DNA of 64,000 nt from Tropicimonas isoalkanivorans (GCF_900112335.1 NZ_FOLG01000001.1:1-64000); one strand, 5' to 3'. Positions 8,567 through 17,925 are shown, numbered from the stretch's first letter. Numbers and translations: made by a program. The notes: generated by a model not told the origin, from the sequence alone.

Positions 8567-9415
8567 TCAGGCCTGCCAGGCCACCACGGCCTGACGCTGT
8601 TCGCCGAGGCCCTGGATGCCCAGGCGCATCTGGTCGCCGGGCTGCAGGAACTGGGGCGGCTTCATGCCCATGCCGACGCCCGGCGGCGTTCCGGTGGAGA
8701 TGACGTCGCCGGGTTCCAGCGTGATGAACCGGCTGAGGTGGGCGACGACCTCGGCGACGGAGAAAATCATGGTGCGGGTGTTGCCGGTCTGGCGGCGGTC
8801 GCCGTTGACGTCGAGGAAGAGGTCCAGTGCCTGCGGGTCCGGCACCTCGTCGGGGGTGACGAGCCAGGGGCCGATGGGGGCGAAGGTGTCGCAGGATTTG
8901 CCCTTCACCCACTGCCCGCCGCGCTCGATCTGGAAGGCGCGTTCAGAGACGTCGTTGACGACGCAGTAGCCCGCGACGTGGTCCAGCGCGGCCTCCTCGG
9001 TCACATGCTGGGTGCGGCGGCCGATGACCACGCCGAGCTCCACCTCCCAGTCGGTCTTGGTTCCTCCCTTGGGGATCATCACGGCATCGTTGGCGCCGGT
9101 CGGGGGGCAGACCTTCATGAAGAGGATCGGCATCTCCGGGATCGCCGCGCCCGTTTCGGCGGCGTGGTCGGCATAGTTGAGTCCGATGCAGAAGATCCGG
9201 CGGATGTCGGCGAGGATCGGTGCATAGTCGCCGTCGGCGGCGGTCAGGGTGGGGAGGTCATCGAGGACAAGCGCTTCGAGGGGGGCGAGGCCACCGTAGG
9301 CGATGGTGTCGCTGGTGACGTCGTCGAGGTGCCCGGCAAGGCTGCGCAGGGTGCCCTCGCCATCGACTGCGGCGGGCACGATGCCGTCGGCGGTACGGAT
9401 ACGGCAGAATTTCAT
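8567..9415 (-). CDS. Fumarylacetoacetate hydrolase family protein
   Basis: 282 aa. It contains the FAH fold core: GLNYADHAAE, the metal-binding acidic series (DWEVELGVVIG) and the C-terminal STGTPPGVGMG with GDxxxxxIxGLG-like strand. These enzymes hydrolyse or decarboxylate beta-keto acids using Mg2+ or Mn2+; members include 5-oxopent-3-ene-1,2,5-tricarboxylate decarboxylases and acylpyruvases, and the substrate here is not determined. The start at ATG 9413-9415 was chosen because GAGGGAGG lies 6 nt upstream; the frame is open further but shows non-coding composition. It is likely cotranscribed with the downstream aminotransferase. Confidence 0.85.
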   Translation of the reverse strand: MKFCRIRTADGIVPAAVDGEGTLRSLAGHLDDVTSDTIAYGGLAPLEALVLDDLPTLTAADGDYAPILADIRRIFCIGLNYADHAAETGAAIPEMPILFMKVCPPTGANDAVMIPKGGTKTDWEVELGVVIGRRTQHVTEEAALDHVAGYCVVNDVSERAFQIERGGQWVKGKSCDTFAPIGPWLVTPDEVPDPQALDLFLDVNGDRRQTGNTRTMIFSVAEVVAHLSRFITLEPGDVISTGTPPGVGMGMKPPQFLQPGDQMRLGIQGLGEQRQAVVAWQA

Positions 9416-9989
9416 TGTGGCCTCCCTCTGGAACAGGATCCTGTCGGCAGCGCGGAGCGGCGCCGCCGGGAACGCCGCGATGGAACCGGATTCCGAGAGC
9501 GGCTGCAAGCCGGTTCGGACCGGAAGCGGACCGCAGCCAAGACCTGAACAGGGACAGCCGCGCAGGAATTGCGCTGGTCGGATGGCGCTGGCAGGACCAA
9601 ATTGGTGACCGCAATGAGCCGCAACATGAAGCCAATGGGTAATTCGCAAGTAGCAATGATCGAAGCACTTTGGCATCTCGGAGATCTGGGACACTTGAGA
9701 GGGCGATGAAACGTCTGCGGGCACGGGGAGCCAATGTTGTCAGCGAAGAAGGCAGAGCGTTTAAGTGTCGCCAGTATTGGGAGGTAATAGTGTCGTGACC
9801 GTAAAACGCCCACCCAATACACCTAGCCTGACGGGCTAACCGCGTAGCAGGCCTAGGCGCGCGCACGGCATGCGCGATTTTCAAAGGACTCTCCGCATCC
9901 TGCATCACGCTTGTGGGACTTGGTGCCAATGCCCGGCGTTCCGCGCGGGCGATTGCGAGGGAATGGGGTTTTGCGTTTGGGCTGTGGCT
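9416..9989. other. Gene-poor, AT-richer intergenic stretch
   Basis: About 570 bp with no open frame that has convincing codon use or a recognisable product on either strand. The part from ~9600 to 9830 is AT-richer than the surroundings. The promoter of the FAH-aminotransferase pair must be at its left end. The rest may be decayed accessory DNA. Confidence 0.5.
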
Positions 9990-10388
9990 TCAAAAAAGCT
10001 GTTTCACACCAAACCAAAGCAATCCGAGTAAGCCCAGGAGGACGAACAGGCTGAAGGCAAAGGCAATCAGCGTGCCGATAACGGAAGCGATCCCGATGAA
10101 TATGAACGAGACAGATTTTTGTATTGTCTCGAGCAATGTAGTGAACGGCCGGGCGATCCAACCCAAAACATCAGCGACAAGGTCCCAAAAACCAACTCTC
10201 GCCAGGACGATGCCAAGGGTTACCCAACCAGCCCACCCGCAGACCCCTGCAACGTCACTATCTGTTTGAACGGCGACGACCGCGCCCGGAAAAATGCCGA
10301 TCAGCGCGTTGATTAAATGCCAAGCGATCCGATTCACCCGCGTCATCTGCTGGGCGTCAGTTTCTTCGTCGTCTCGGCCCTTCATCAT
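9990..10388 (-). CDS. Small hypothetical membrane protein
   Basis: 132 aa, not recognised. After a short charged N-terminus (MMKGRDDEETD) there are three to four hydrophobic segments: about residues 20-42, 48-72 and a long double stretch near 92-130 rich in F, I, L and G. Two adjacent ATG codons are possible starts and neither has a strong RBS. AT-richer than most neighbours and isolated between two gene-poor stretches, so an accessory origin is likely. Confidence 0.55.
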   Translation of the reverse strand: MMKGRDDEETDAQQMTRVNRIAWHLINALIGIFPGAVVAVQTDSDVAGVCGWAGWVTLGIVLARVGFWDLVADVLGWIARPFTTLLETIQKSVSFIFIGIASVIGTLIAFAFSLFVLLGLLGLLWFGVKQLF

Positions 10389-10776
10389 GACTTTCAGTTC
10401 TTGCCTTTCGCTCTGTCACGGAAGCCAAGGCCTGACACAGATCGGACTTTCCATTCGGCTTCAAGGTCCTCTAACGCCATGCGTTGCAAAGACACTGTTG
10501 CACAAATTGGCTTAAGGCCAAGGCTCCCCTTGCCCCGGTCGTACTTTCTCCACGGCCTCTGTGACAACTATTTCGGGCGCGGTATCGCCGTTCTGGAATG
10601 AGCCATGTCGTGCCATTGCTCTGAGCGACAACGGCGAATGATGCGGACCTAGAGTTCCGCAACCCGGCCGTGAAAGTCCTTCGCCATGAGCCGCTGAACG
10701 CAAAGTGGTGAACAATTCGGGGAGACGCGGTTAACGTCACCCAAAGCCATCAAAAAAATGGGATAAAGAGAATTTG
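10389..10776. other. Gene-poor stretch upstream of CAT tRNA, with possible IS end remnant
   Basis: No supported gene. The string GACACTGTTGCACAAATTGG (10491-10510) resembles terminal inverted repeats of IS5/IS6-type elements, but no partner repeat or transposase is visible, so at most it is a relic. The remainder shows only short frames with atypical composition. Confidence 0.4.
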
Positions 10777-10853
10777 TGGTAGGCCCGGAGGGACTTGAAC
10801 CCCCAACCAAAGCGTTATGAGCGCTCTGCTCTAACCAATTGAGCTACAGGCCC
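10777..10853 (-). tRNA. tRNA with CAT anticodon (Ile2 or Met)
   Basis: 77-nt cloverleaf with encoded CCA. The acceptor GGGCCTG pairs with CGGGCCT (position 1-72 is G-U), the anticodon loop is CTCATAA with anticodon CAT, and the T-arm has GGTTCAAGTCC. CAT is shared by elongator Met, initiator Met and the lysidine-modified Ile2. The non-initiator D-arm and acceptor suggest Ile2 or elongator Met; I lean to Ile2 but cannot settle it. Confidence 0.9.
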
Positions 10854-10987
10854 GTGTCGGGACTGCCTAGCAGGTTGCCCGCCGGGGTCAAGCCATATGG
10901 CGCGGGCTGGGGGGACGGCGGCATAGACACGGGGGGCGAGCCTTGCTAACTCGCGCCACGAACTTCTTCTGGCGAAAGGGCGAGCCG

Positions 10988-12034
10988 GTGAGTGCAGGCA
11001 AGAACGGACTGACCTATGCGGATGCCGGCGTGGATATCGACGCGGGCAATGCGCTCGTGGAGCGGATCAAACCCGCGGCGAAATCGACGGACCGGGCCGG
11101 TGTGATGGCGGGGCTCGGGGGCTTTGGCGGGCTTTTCGATCTGAAGGCCGCCGGCTACCGCGATCCGGTGCTGGTGGCCGCGACCGATGGTGTGGGCACC
11201 AAGCTCAAGATCGCGATCGACACCGGGCATGTCTCCGGCGTGGGTGTCGACCTGGTGGCGATGTGCGTCAACGACCTGGTTTGCCAGGGGGCCGAGCCGC
11301 TGTTCTTCCTCGATTACTTTGCCTGCGGCGCGCTTGACGTCGATCGCGCGGCGCTTGTCGTCGAAGGGATCGCGGAGGGCTGCCGGCAGGCGGGCTGCGC
11401 GCTGATCGGCGGCGAAACGGCGGAAATGCCCGGCATGTATGCCAAGGAGGATTTCGACCTCGCGGGCTTTGCCTTGGGCGCCATGGAGCGGGGCCGGGCG
11501 CTGCCTGCGGACGTCGCGGACGGGGACGTGCTGCTGGGGCTCGCGTCGTCGGGCGTGCACTCCAACGGCTATTCGCTGGTGCGAAAGATCGTGGAGGTGC
11601 AGGGGCTCGACTGGGAGTCCGCCGCGCCATTTGGTGGCGGGCCGCTTGGGCAGGCGCTGCTCGCGCCGACGCGGATCTACGTGCAGTCCGCGCTGGCGGC
11701 GATCCGCGCTGGCGGGGTGCGGGGGCTTGCCCACATCACCGGCGGCGGCCTGACGGAGAACCTGCCGCGCGTTCTGCCCGAGGGGCTGGGCGCGGAGATC
11801 GACCTCAGGTCCTGGACATTGCCGCCCGTGATCTCCTGGCTGGCAACGGCCGGCGGGCTCATGCAGGCAGAGATGCTGAAGACCTTCAACGCCGGGATCG
11901 GCATGGTGCTGGTCGTCGCGCCGGACCGGGCGGACGCGTTGACCGCGACGCTGGAGGCCGAAGGGGAACAGGTGCACCGGATCGGCCGGGTGGAGCCGGG
12001 GCAGGGAGTTCGGTACACCGGGGCGCTGGTGTGA
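10988..12034 (+). CDS. purM: Phosphoribosylformylglycinamidine cyclo-ligase (AIR synthase)
   Basis: 348 aa. It closes the imidazole ring of FGAM to give AIR, the fifth step of purine synthesis. Family hallmarks are [15 protein letters not shown] at the start, [32 protein letters not shown] and [13 protein letters not shown] place the start at GTG 10988 ([13 protein letters not shown] follows) because family members begin there and GAAAGGG lies just upstream; a TTG/ATG-type start at 10943 would add 15 atypical residues. It overlaps purN by 4 nt (GTGA), so the two are translationally coupled. Confidence 0.95.
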   Translation: MSAGKNGLTYADAGVDIDAGNALVERIKPAAKSTDRAGVMAGLGGFGGLFDLKAAGYRDPVLVAATDGVGTKLKIAIDTGHVSGVGVDLVAMCVNDLVCQGAEPLFFLDYFACGALDVDRAALVVEGIAEGCRQAGCALIGGETAEMPGMYAKEDFDLAGFALGAMERGRALPADVADGDVLLGLASSGVHSNGYSLVRKIVEVQGLDWESAAPFGGGPLGQALLAPTRIYVQSALAAIRAGGVRGLAHITGGGLTENLPRVLPEGLGAEIDLRSWTLPPVISWLATAGGLMQAEMLKTFNAGIGMVLVVAPDRADALTATLEAEGEQVHRIGRVEPGQGVRYTGALV

Positions 12035-12624
12035 AGCGGGTCGCCATCCTGATCTCGGGCGGCGGCTCCAACATGCTGGCGCTGCTCGACAGCATGGAGG
12101 ATGCGGGCCACCCCGCCGAGCCCTGCCTTGTTGCGTCGAACGACCCTGAGGCTCCGGGGCTGGCGAAGGCGGCCGCGCGCGGAGTGCCGACGGCCGGGCT
12201 CGACCATCGGCCCTTTGGCAAGGATCGGGCGGCGTTCGAGGCGGAACTGCATAAGATCATCGAGTCCCACGGGGCGGACATGATTTGCCTTGCCGGGTTC
12301 ATGCGGGTGCTGACGGCCGGGTTCGTGTCCGGGTGGTCCGGGCGGATGCTCAATATCCATCCATCGCTGCTGCCGAAGTATCGCGGGCTGCACACGCACG
12401 CGCGGGCGCTGGAGGCGGGCGACGCCGAACATGGCTGCACGGTGCATGAAGTGACGCCGGAGCTGGACGATGGCCCGATCCTCGGGCAGGCGCGGGTTCC
12501 GGTGGAGCCGGGCGACACGCCGGACACGCTGGCCGCGCGGGTCCTGACGATGGAACACAAGCTTTATCCCGCCGTGCTGCGGCGTTTCGCAGCGGGTGAT
12601 CGAAGACCCGTCTGGCTCCCCTGA
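12031..12624 (+). CDS. purN: Phosphoribosylglycinamide formyltransferase (GART)
   Basis: 197 aa. Transfers formyl from 10-formyl-THF to GAR, step three of purine synthesis. Visible features are the phosphate-binding [16 protein letters not shown], the catalytic [13 protein letters not shown] with Asn and His, and the [13 protein letters not shown] segment with the catalytic Asp. It starts with GTG inside the stop of purM. The purMN pair is a common alphaproteobacterial operon, separate here from purCSQ 11 kb away. Confidence 0.95.
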   Translation: MKRVAILISGGGSNMLALLDSMEDAGHPAEPCLVASNDPEAPGLAKAAARGVPTAGLDHRPFGKDRAAFEAELHKIIESHGADMICLAGFMRVLTAGFVSGWSGRMLNIHPSLLPKYRGLHTHARALEAGDAEHGCTVHEVTPELDDGPILGQARVPVEPGDTPDTLAARVLTMEHKLYPAVLRRFAAGDRRPVWLP

Positions 12625-12718
12625 CAATGCTTTTCTTTGGTTGATTTTAGCCGTATGACGGAAACACCGGGAATATAACCCGATTTTTGGCAGAAGCAGT
12701 ACGATAAGAGTCCCTTGC

Positions 12719-13876
12719 ATGCGAACAATTACCACGACCGAAGAACTCGCCGCCTTTTGCGAGGCGGCGCGGAGTGGCGCATACGTTACGATTGACACCG
12801 AATTCCTGAGAGAACGCACCTACTATTCAAAGCTTTGTCTTGTGCAGATGGCCCTGCCGGACGACGGCGATGCCGTGCTGGTCGATCCCATCGTGGGAGG
12901 GGACAAGCTGTCGATGGAGCCGCTTTACGCGCTGTTCCGTGACACCTCCGTGGTGAAAGTATTTCACGCCGCGCGGCAGGATCTGGAGATCTTCTTTCAC
13001 GAGGGCGGAGTCTTTCCCCAGCCGTTGTTCGACACGCAGGTGGCTGCGATGGTCTGCGGCTTCGGCGAGCAGGTGGGCTACGAGACCCTGGTGCGGAAGA
13101 TCGCGCGGGCGAGCGTGGACAAGACATCGCGCTTCACCGACTGGTCCCGCAGGCCGCTGTCGGAGGCGCAGCAGGCTTACGCGCTGGCAGATGTGACGCA
13201 CCTTCGGGTGATCTACGAGCACCTCGCGCTGGATCTCGAACGCTCCGGACGGAAGCATTGGCTGGAGGAAGAGCTGTCGGTTCTGACCGAACCGGGGACG
13301 TATGTGATCGAGCCGAGGGAAGCGTGGCGGCGGGTCAAGACGCGCACGCATTCGGGCCGGTTTCTGGCCATTGTGCGGGAGCTGGCGGAGTTTCGCGAGA
13401 CCTACGCGCAGAGCCACAACATTCCCCGCAACCGGGTGTTCAAGGACGATGCGCTGCTCGAACTGGCCTCGACCAAGCCGCGCACGCCGAGTGATCTGAG
13501 CAAGTCGCGAATGCTGCTGCGGGACGCCCGCAAGGGGGCGATCGCGGAGGGAATCCTGGCCGCCATCGCCGCCGGCATCGATACGCCGCCGGAGGATCAG
13601 CCCGAAGCCGACAACAGGCGCAACGGGCTGCAGGTGAACCCGGCGCTGGCCGATCTGTTGCGTGTGCTGCTGAAGGCGAAGTCGGAGGAATCCGGGGTCG
13701 CCCAGAAGCTGATCGCGACGTCGTCGGACCTCGACGATATTGCCGCGGGCCAGCGGGACGGCGCAGCGCTCAAGGGCTGGCGGCGGGAGGTGTTCGGCGC
13801 GGACGCTCTGCGGCTCTGCGCGGGCGAGATCGCGCTGGCGGCGCGTGGCGCCGCGGTGGTGGTTCTGGACGTCTGA
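12719..13876 (+). CDS. rnd: Ribonuclease D
   Basis: 385 aa. 3'-5' exoribonuclease that matures tRNA and other small RNAs. DEDDy exonuclease motifs are present: D26-T-E28 (IDTEFLRE), FHAARQDLE, and the YALADVTHL motif with the catalytic Tyr and Asp. An HRDC domain follows (about 205-290, FRETYAQSHNIPRNRV). Length is typical. Monocistronic, 94 nt after purN, with an ATG preceded by only a weak RBS. Confidence 0.92.
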   Translation: MRTITTTEELAAFCEAARSGAYVTIDTEFLRERTYYSKLCLVQMALPDDGDAVLVDPIVGGDKLSMEPLYALFRDTSVVKVFHAARQDLEIFFHEGGVFPQPLFDTQVAAMVCGFGEQVGYETLVRKIARASVDKTSRFTDWSRRPLSEAQQAYALADVTHLRVIYEHLALDLERSGRKHWLEEELSVLTEPGTYVIEPREAWRRVKTRTHSGRFLAIVRELAEFRETYAQSHNIPRNRVFKDDALLELASTKPRTPSDLSKSRMLLRDARKGAIAEGILAAIAAGIDTPPEDQPEADNRRNGLQVNPALADLLRVLLKAKSEESGVAQKLIATSSDLDDIAAGQRDGAALKGWRREVFGADALRLCAGEIALAARGAAVVVLDV

Positions 13877-13880
13877 CGCG

Positions 13881-13899
13881 CCGGGGGCGGTGCCCCCGG
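13881..13899. terminator. GC hairpin between convergent rnd and lipoprotein gene
   Basis: Perfect 8-bp stem CCGGGGGC/GCCCCCGG with loop GGT, in the 31 bp between the two stop codons. There is no T-run on either side, so it may act as an RNA 3' end stabiliser or weak bidirectional terminator. Confidence 0.5.
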
Positions 13900-13907
13900 G
13901 AGGCCCC

Positions 13908-14387
13908 TCAGCGGCTGGAGGCGACGCTGTTGTTGGCGGCGACGACCGTGATCCGCCGGACGTTGTAGAGCGTCTGGTCAGTCAGGTAGGTGCCGGCCAC
14001 GACCTCCCGCGATTGCTGGTTGACCACGGGATTCGGCACAGGCGGCGGGATGATCTTGAATTCCAGCCTGATTTCGCCGTCCTTGGCTGCGACCTCTCCG
14101 GTGACCGTCTGATAGGTCGAGACGAGGTCGGCTTTCCAATATCCTTGAGTCGGAGGCAGGCCGACCGCGGTGACGATGGCGCCGCCGGGAACCCGCTCCA
14201 CATCCATAGACAGAACCTGCGAGACCAGCGGACGCCGTTCCGTCTTGTCCTCGTAGCCATCATCTGGCGCCAAGGTTGTGCGTGATGCGTTTCCGCCGCC
14301 CCAGCTCCAGTTTACCGGGTTGTAGCGGGACTGGCACCCGGTGAGGACCAAGGCGGCCGCGAGGCCCGCAACAATCTGCACTTTCAT
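13908..14387 (-). CDS. Hypothetical lipoprotein
   Basis: 159 aa. Signal peptide with lipobox (ALVLTGC, lipidated Cys about residue 18) after a KVQ start, so it is exported and lipid-anchored. The mature part begins with SRYNPVNWSWGG and then a domain I do not recognise, containing paired strands (AIVTAVGLPPTQGYWKADL and a PPPVPNPV turn). The start at 14387 was chosen because it gives the signal peptide; the upstream frame is antisense-like. Divergent from sufE over 143 bp. Confidence 0.75.
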   Translation of the reverse strand: MKVQIVAGLAAALVLTGCQSRYNPVNWSWGGGNASRTTLAPDDGYEDKTERRPLVSQVLSMDVERVPGGAIVTAVGLPPTQGYWKADLVSTYQTVTGEVAAKDGEIRLEFKIIPPPVPNPVVNQQSREVVAGTYLTDQTLYNVRRITVVAANNSVASSR

Positions 14388-14530
14388 ATCGGGTCCCCGT
14401 CCGTCCCTTGCCGTCGGCCTCCGGCTTAGCGAAAAGCGTGTCAGTTGAAAAGGCTGCGCAGGCGTTCCGTCCACTGGACCCGCGCCGCGTGGGGCCATAG
14501 ATACACCGGAGAGCAGCGAGCGGAGCGATC

Positions 14531-14956
14531 ATGGCCCAGGACGCCTTTGAAGACATCGTCGAAACCTTCGAATTCCTGGACGACTGGGAGGACCGCTATC
14601 GCCACGTGATCGACATGGGCAAGGCGATGGACCCGCTGGCGGAGAACCTGCGGGTGCCGGCCACCAAGGTGGAGGGCTGTGCCAGCCAGGTCTGGCTGGT
14701 GCCGGAGATCGACGGGCAGGGGCCGGGGGCGGTGTTCCGGTTCAAGGGCGACAGCGACGCGATGATCGTCCGGGGGCTGATCGCGATCCTGAAGGCGCTC
14801 TATTCCGGGTTGCCGGTGTCGGACGTGCTGTCGGTGGAGGCGCAGGCGGAGCTGGCCCGGCTTGGGCTGGACGAACACTTGTCCTCCCAGCGCTCCAACG
14901 GGCTGAAGGCCATGGTGCAGCGAATCCGTTTGCTTGCGGAGAAGGCAGCGGCCTGA
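14531..14956 (+). CDS. sufE: SufE family Fe-S cluster assembly protein
   Basis: 141 aa. SufE accepts persulfide sulfur from the SufS cysteine desulfurase for Fe-S cluster assembly. The conserved acceptor Cys is C50 in VEGCASQVW, and the family signature LRVPATKVEGC and DSDAMIVRGLIAIL follow. Length is typical. It is away from any suf operon, which is usual in this group. The RBS is a modest GAGCGGAG. Confidence 0.92.
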   Translation: MAQDAFEDIVETFEFLDDWEDRYRHVIDMGKAMDPLAENLRVPATKVEGCASQVWLVPEIDGQGPGAVFRFKGDSDAMIVRGLIAILKALYSGLPVSDVLSVEAQAELARLGLDEHLSSQRSNGLKAMVQRIRLLAEKAAA

Positions 14957-14983
14957 GACCCGGCCTCCCCGGGCATCGGTTTT

Positions 14984-15006
14984 GGCCGCCGCGGTGGGCG
15001 GCGGCC
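14984..15006. terminator. Hairpin between convergent sufE and RTX peptidase gene
   Basis: Perfect 9-bp stem GGCCGCCGC/GCGGCGGCC with loop GGTGG, in the 68 bp between stop codons. No T-run follows on either strand, so termination strength is unknown. Confidence 0.5.
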
Positions 15007-15024
15007 GGTGTATGCGGGGCGGGA

Positions 15025-16890
15025 CTAGACGGTGTCGAAGTAGTCGCTTCCGACGACGCTTAGCGCCAGATCCTCCAGCGTCACGTCAAGCACGCGCACC
15101 GATCCGCCGAGTGTGGTGGAGAGCAGCACGTCGTCCCCGTCCTGCGCAGCGTTGGCGATGTCGTTCTGCTTGAACCGAAGAACGTCCACCCCCGATTCCA
15201 GCGCATAGATGACGTCGTCGCCAGTTCCGGCGCCGGCGTTGATGACGAAGCGGTCCTTCACGCTGTCGCCCGTGGCGCCGCTGACGTCCCAGCCGCCGGC
15301 CAGGAGGCGGGCAACGGTGGCGTCGCCGCCGACCATCACGTCGTCGTCCGCCCCACCCACGAGGCGATCCTTGCCGGCGCCGCCCACAAGCGCATCGTTT
15401 CCGCCACCGCCGAGCAGATTGTCGGCATCCGCGCCGCCCGCGAGCAGGTCGTCGCCGAGGCCACCGGACAGACGGTCGTCGCCCGGCCCGCCGACGATCG
15501 TGTCGTCGCCCTCGCCGCCGCGCACGTTGTCATCGCCCGAGCCGGCGTCGATCCAGTCGTCCCCGAGGCTGCCGATGACCGTGTCGTTGCCTGCGAGCGC
15601 ATAGATCGTGTCGGATTGCCCGGTCCCAACGAGCCGGTCGTCGCCGATGGTGCCGACGATGCCGGGCAGGGCCTGCAGCAGGTGCGGCCCCATCGTGGGA
15701 TCGCCGTGCATGGTCATGCCGTTGAACCAGTCGAGCGCCCAGTCCTCCGCCGGGGCGTCCGTCGCGGCGGCGTACATGTCGAACCAGGCGAGGAAGGCCT
15801 GCCCGAGCGTCGCGCCGCTCACCTGCGGCTGGTAGAAATCGGCGAAGTTGAGCATGGAGCCCGTTTTCGTGCTGCCAATGGTGTTCAGCACGCCGTCGCT
15901 CAGCATCGTGTAGGTGGCAGCGAGGTTCGATGCGGCGGTGTAATTGGCCGAGCTGCAGTTGAACAGGTTGATGAAGGCCGGTTGCGGGTTGAACGCGACC
16001 AGCTCGGCGGCTGAGACGCCGCCCCCGCCAATGCCGGAAATCGAAAGACCAGAAGACCATGCGTGGATCTGTTGAACCAGTGTCTCAACATTTTCCTGGA
16101 TCAAACTGGTATAGACCGCCTCCGTCGTCAGGGCCGTGTCGCGAATGTCGGTGACGTCGTCATACAGGCCGGAGAGCGAAAGGACGTCGTTCACGAAGCC
16201 CGACCAGTCGTCGTCCGCAAACCAGATGGCGCGGTCCTCATAGCCGAGCGCGCCGGTCCGTGCGGCGTGCAGCTTGTCGAAGTAGGCGTTGATCAGGTCC
16301 GCTTCGCTCTTGTCGGTCAGCGAGCCGAGTTGGCTGGCGGTGATCCGGGAAAGGTAGATCTCCGGCCCCACGTCACCGGTCCCGTCGAGATGGGCGTCCG
16401 CGCCGGTGGAGAAGAAGTTGTACTCACCGTCGAGGTCCATGAGGTAGAGGTCGTGTGGGTACTCGACCAGAACCTCCCTGTTGTCCCAGCTATCGTAGGA
16501 CGCGAAGGTCCGGAACGGCAGGTCCCCCACGAGCAGCGCGCCTTCGAGCCCGGTGGTCATCCAATGGTATTGCAGGTCATAGCGGAGATTGTCGGCGTCG
16601 CCGGCGTATTCGACGATCCGGACGCTATAGCCTTCGGCTTCGAGGTCGTCGGCATACTGGCCGAGGGAGACGCTGATGTCGGCGAGCAATCCCTGTTCGA
16701 CATAGATGTTGAAGACGCCCGAGCCTGCGTAGGTGCCCGCCGGGGCCGCAAGGGACTCGGCGTCAACCGACGGGCCGCCGATGATGCCGCGTTCGACCAG
16801 GTTTTTCAGGCTGTTGGGGCCGTCACCGTTGATGGCGGCAAGCGAGTCCGCGATGAGATCTTGTACGCGTTCGGTGGAATCCGTTGCCAT
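15025..16890 (-). CDS. Secreted RTX protein with gingipain (C25/clan CD)-like peptidase domain
   Basis: 621 aa. Residues ~55-405 resemble a C25-type caspase-fold peptidase: LVGDLPFRTF strand, EYPHDLYLMDLDGEYN, a candidate catalytic H276 in IHAWSSG, and C312 in FINLFNCSSANY with the hydrophobic strand before it. The WFNGMTMHGDPTM tail segment is typical of C25 proteins. From ~415 to ~550 are RTX nonapeptides (GGxGxDxLxG), then a C-terminal region without Cys ending in FDTV, the form of a type I secretion signal. No signal peptide is present, consistent with type I secretion; no transporter lies nearby. The start at 16890 follows an exceptionally strong GAGGAGGAGG. Peptidase activity is inferred. 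Confidence 0.75.
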   Translation of the reverse strand: MATDSTERVQDLIADSLAAINGDGPNSLKNLVERGIIGGPSVDAESLAAPAGTYAGSGVFNIYVEQGLLADISVSLGQYADDLEAEGYSVRIVEYAGDADNLRYDLQYHWMTTGLEGALLVGDLPFRTFASYDSWDNREVLVEYPHDLYLMDLDGEYNFFSTGADAHLDGTGDVGPEIYLSRITASQLGSLTDKSEADLINAYFDKLHAARTGALGYEDRAIWFADDDWSGFVNDVLSLSGLYDDVTDIRDTALTTEAVYTSLIQENVETLVQQIHAWSSGLSISGIGGGGVSAAELVAFNPQPAFINLFNCSSANYTAASNLAATYTMLSDGVLNTIGSTKTGSMLNFADFYQPQVSGATLGQAFLAWFDMYAAATDAPAEDWALDWFNGMTMHGDPTMGPHLLQALPGIVGTIGDDRLVGTGQSDTIYALAGNDTVIGSLGDDWIDAGSGDDNVRGGEGDDTIVGGPGDDRLSGGLGDDLLAGGADADNLLGGGGNDALVGGAGKDRLVGGADDDVMVGGDATVARLLAGGWDVSGATGDSVKDRFVINAGAGTGDDVIYALESGVDVLRFKQNDIANAAQDGDDVLLSTTLGGSVRVLDVTLEDLALSVVGSDYFDTV

Positions 16891-17005
16891 TGTCCTCCTC
16901 CTCCTCTGCAGAGGCACCGCCGCGTTTGGGCGGCGCAGGCATTGCGGGGACAATTATACCGGAACGCGGGAACTTCGCCTTGACGGTGGACAATGGGGGC
17001 CGGGA

Positions 17006-17665
17006 TCAGGCCCCGGGAGCTGCGCCCTGCGCGAGCGCGTGCGCGAGGTCACCGTAACCGGTGAAGCGGCGTTCGTGGGCGAGGCCGAGCCGGGCGGCGC
17101 AGTCCCGTGCCTTGGCATCGAGAACGGGATCGTCCACCTGAGCCTGATGCACGAGCGTGGTGTAGTGGGCGAAGTAGGTGTGGCGCAGGTCCGGGTGGCG
17201 GTCCAGCCCAAGAGGTCGCCAGACGAAGGCGTCGAACTGGCGGACGAGGAAATCGGTCAGGTAGAAGGCCGTGACCTCCGCCCGGTCCGCGAAGGCGGCG
17301 TTGCCCTCGTAGAAGCTGTAGCAGTGGGGGCCGGCGATCATCTCCACGCCGAGCCGGTCGCAGGTGGCCTGCAACTGCCCGCCGGTGCCGCAGTCGGCAT
17401 AGGCGACGAAGATGCGGTCGAAGGCGTCCCGGTGCTTGAGGATGGCGGCCTCCACCGCCGGGGTGATCCGTTCGGGGTGAGTGTGCAGGATCGCCGGCAG
17501 GCAGGTGAGCGCGATGTGGTCCCAGCCGTTGGCGGCCTTGAGGGCCAGGATCTCCCGGGCGAGGGCGCCGCAGCCGATCACCAGGACCCGCTCCGCCGCG
17601 ATGTCGGGGGCGAGGCCGTGCTCTGTGAGCGCGCTGTCGCTGGGGAGCGGAGGGGCGGAGGGCAT
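17006..17665 (-). CDS. DUF1638 family protein
   Basis: 219 aa cytosolic protein. DUF1638 features include VLVIGCGALAREIL near the N-terminus, LPAILHTHPERITPAV, FVAYADCGTGG, and MIAGPHCYSFYEG. The conserved Cys and His suggest metal or cofactor binding. DUF1638 genes often sit beside corrinoid methyltransferase genes; here the corrinoid protein gene is two genes upstream on the same strand. I set the start at ATG 17663-17665 because the upstream extension lacks family residues. Its function is unknown; a role in B12-linked methyl transfer is inferred. Confidence 0.78.
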   Translation of the reverse strand: MPSAPPLPSDSALTEHGLAPDIAAERVLVIGCGALAREILALKAANGWDHIALTCLPAILHTHPERITPAVEAAILKHRDAFDRIFVAYADCGTGGQLQATCDRLGVEMIAGPHCYSFYEGNAAFADRAEVTAFYLTDFLVRQFDAFVWRPLGLDRHPDLRHTYFAHYTTLVHQAQVDDPVLDAKARDCAARLGLAHERRFTGYGDLAHALAQGAAPGA

Positions 17666-17672
17666 GTGGCCC

Positions 17673-17852
17673 TCAGCGGTCGCGGCGGGCAAGGCCACGC
17701 CAGGCCAGCGCCAGCAGCATCGCGCCGGTGACGAAGAGCCGCCAGGCATTCGCGTGATCGGCGCCGGGCAGAACCTCGGTGGCGATGGCGACGGTCAAGG
17801 CGGCGAGGCCGAGGACGCCGGCGAGCAGGGCGACGAAGACTTTCCAGGGCAT
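17673..17852 (-). CDS. Small two-TM membrane protein
   Basis: 59 aa. It begins MPWKVFVALLAGVLG and has two hydrophobic stretches (about residues 5-24 and 38-53), ending in a basic ARRDR tail. The start is supported by AAAGGAGG just upstream. It lies between the corrinoid protein gene and the DUF1638 gene, 7 nt from the latter, so it is probably part of the same transcript. No function is known. Confidence 0.7.
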   Translation of the reverse strand: MPWKVFVALLAGVLGLAALTVAIATEVLPGADHANAWRLFVTGAMLLALAWRGLARRDR

Positions 17853-17925
17853 GGTGCCTCCTTTTTCCCGATCACACATAGGGATCGGAACCGGGCATGT
17901 CAGCCCATCGCCGCCTGCCTTTCGG

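Noticed and set aside
10491-10510. IS terminal repeat
   Set aside because: Only one end-like string, no transposase, no target duplication; kept as a weak remnant at most.
15336-15629. CRISPR-like short repeats
   Set aside because: The periodicity comes from RTX nonapeptide codons in the peptidase gene, with no unique spacers. No CRISPR array is seen elsewhere in the window.
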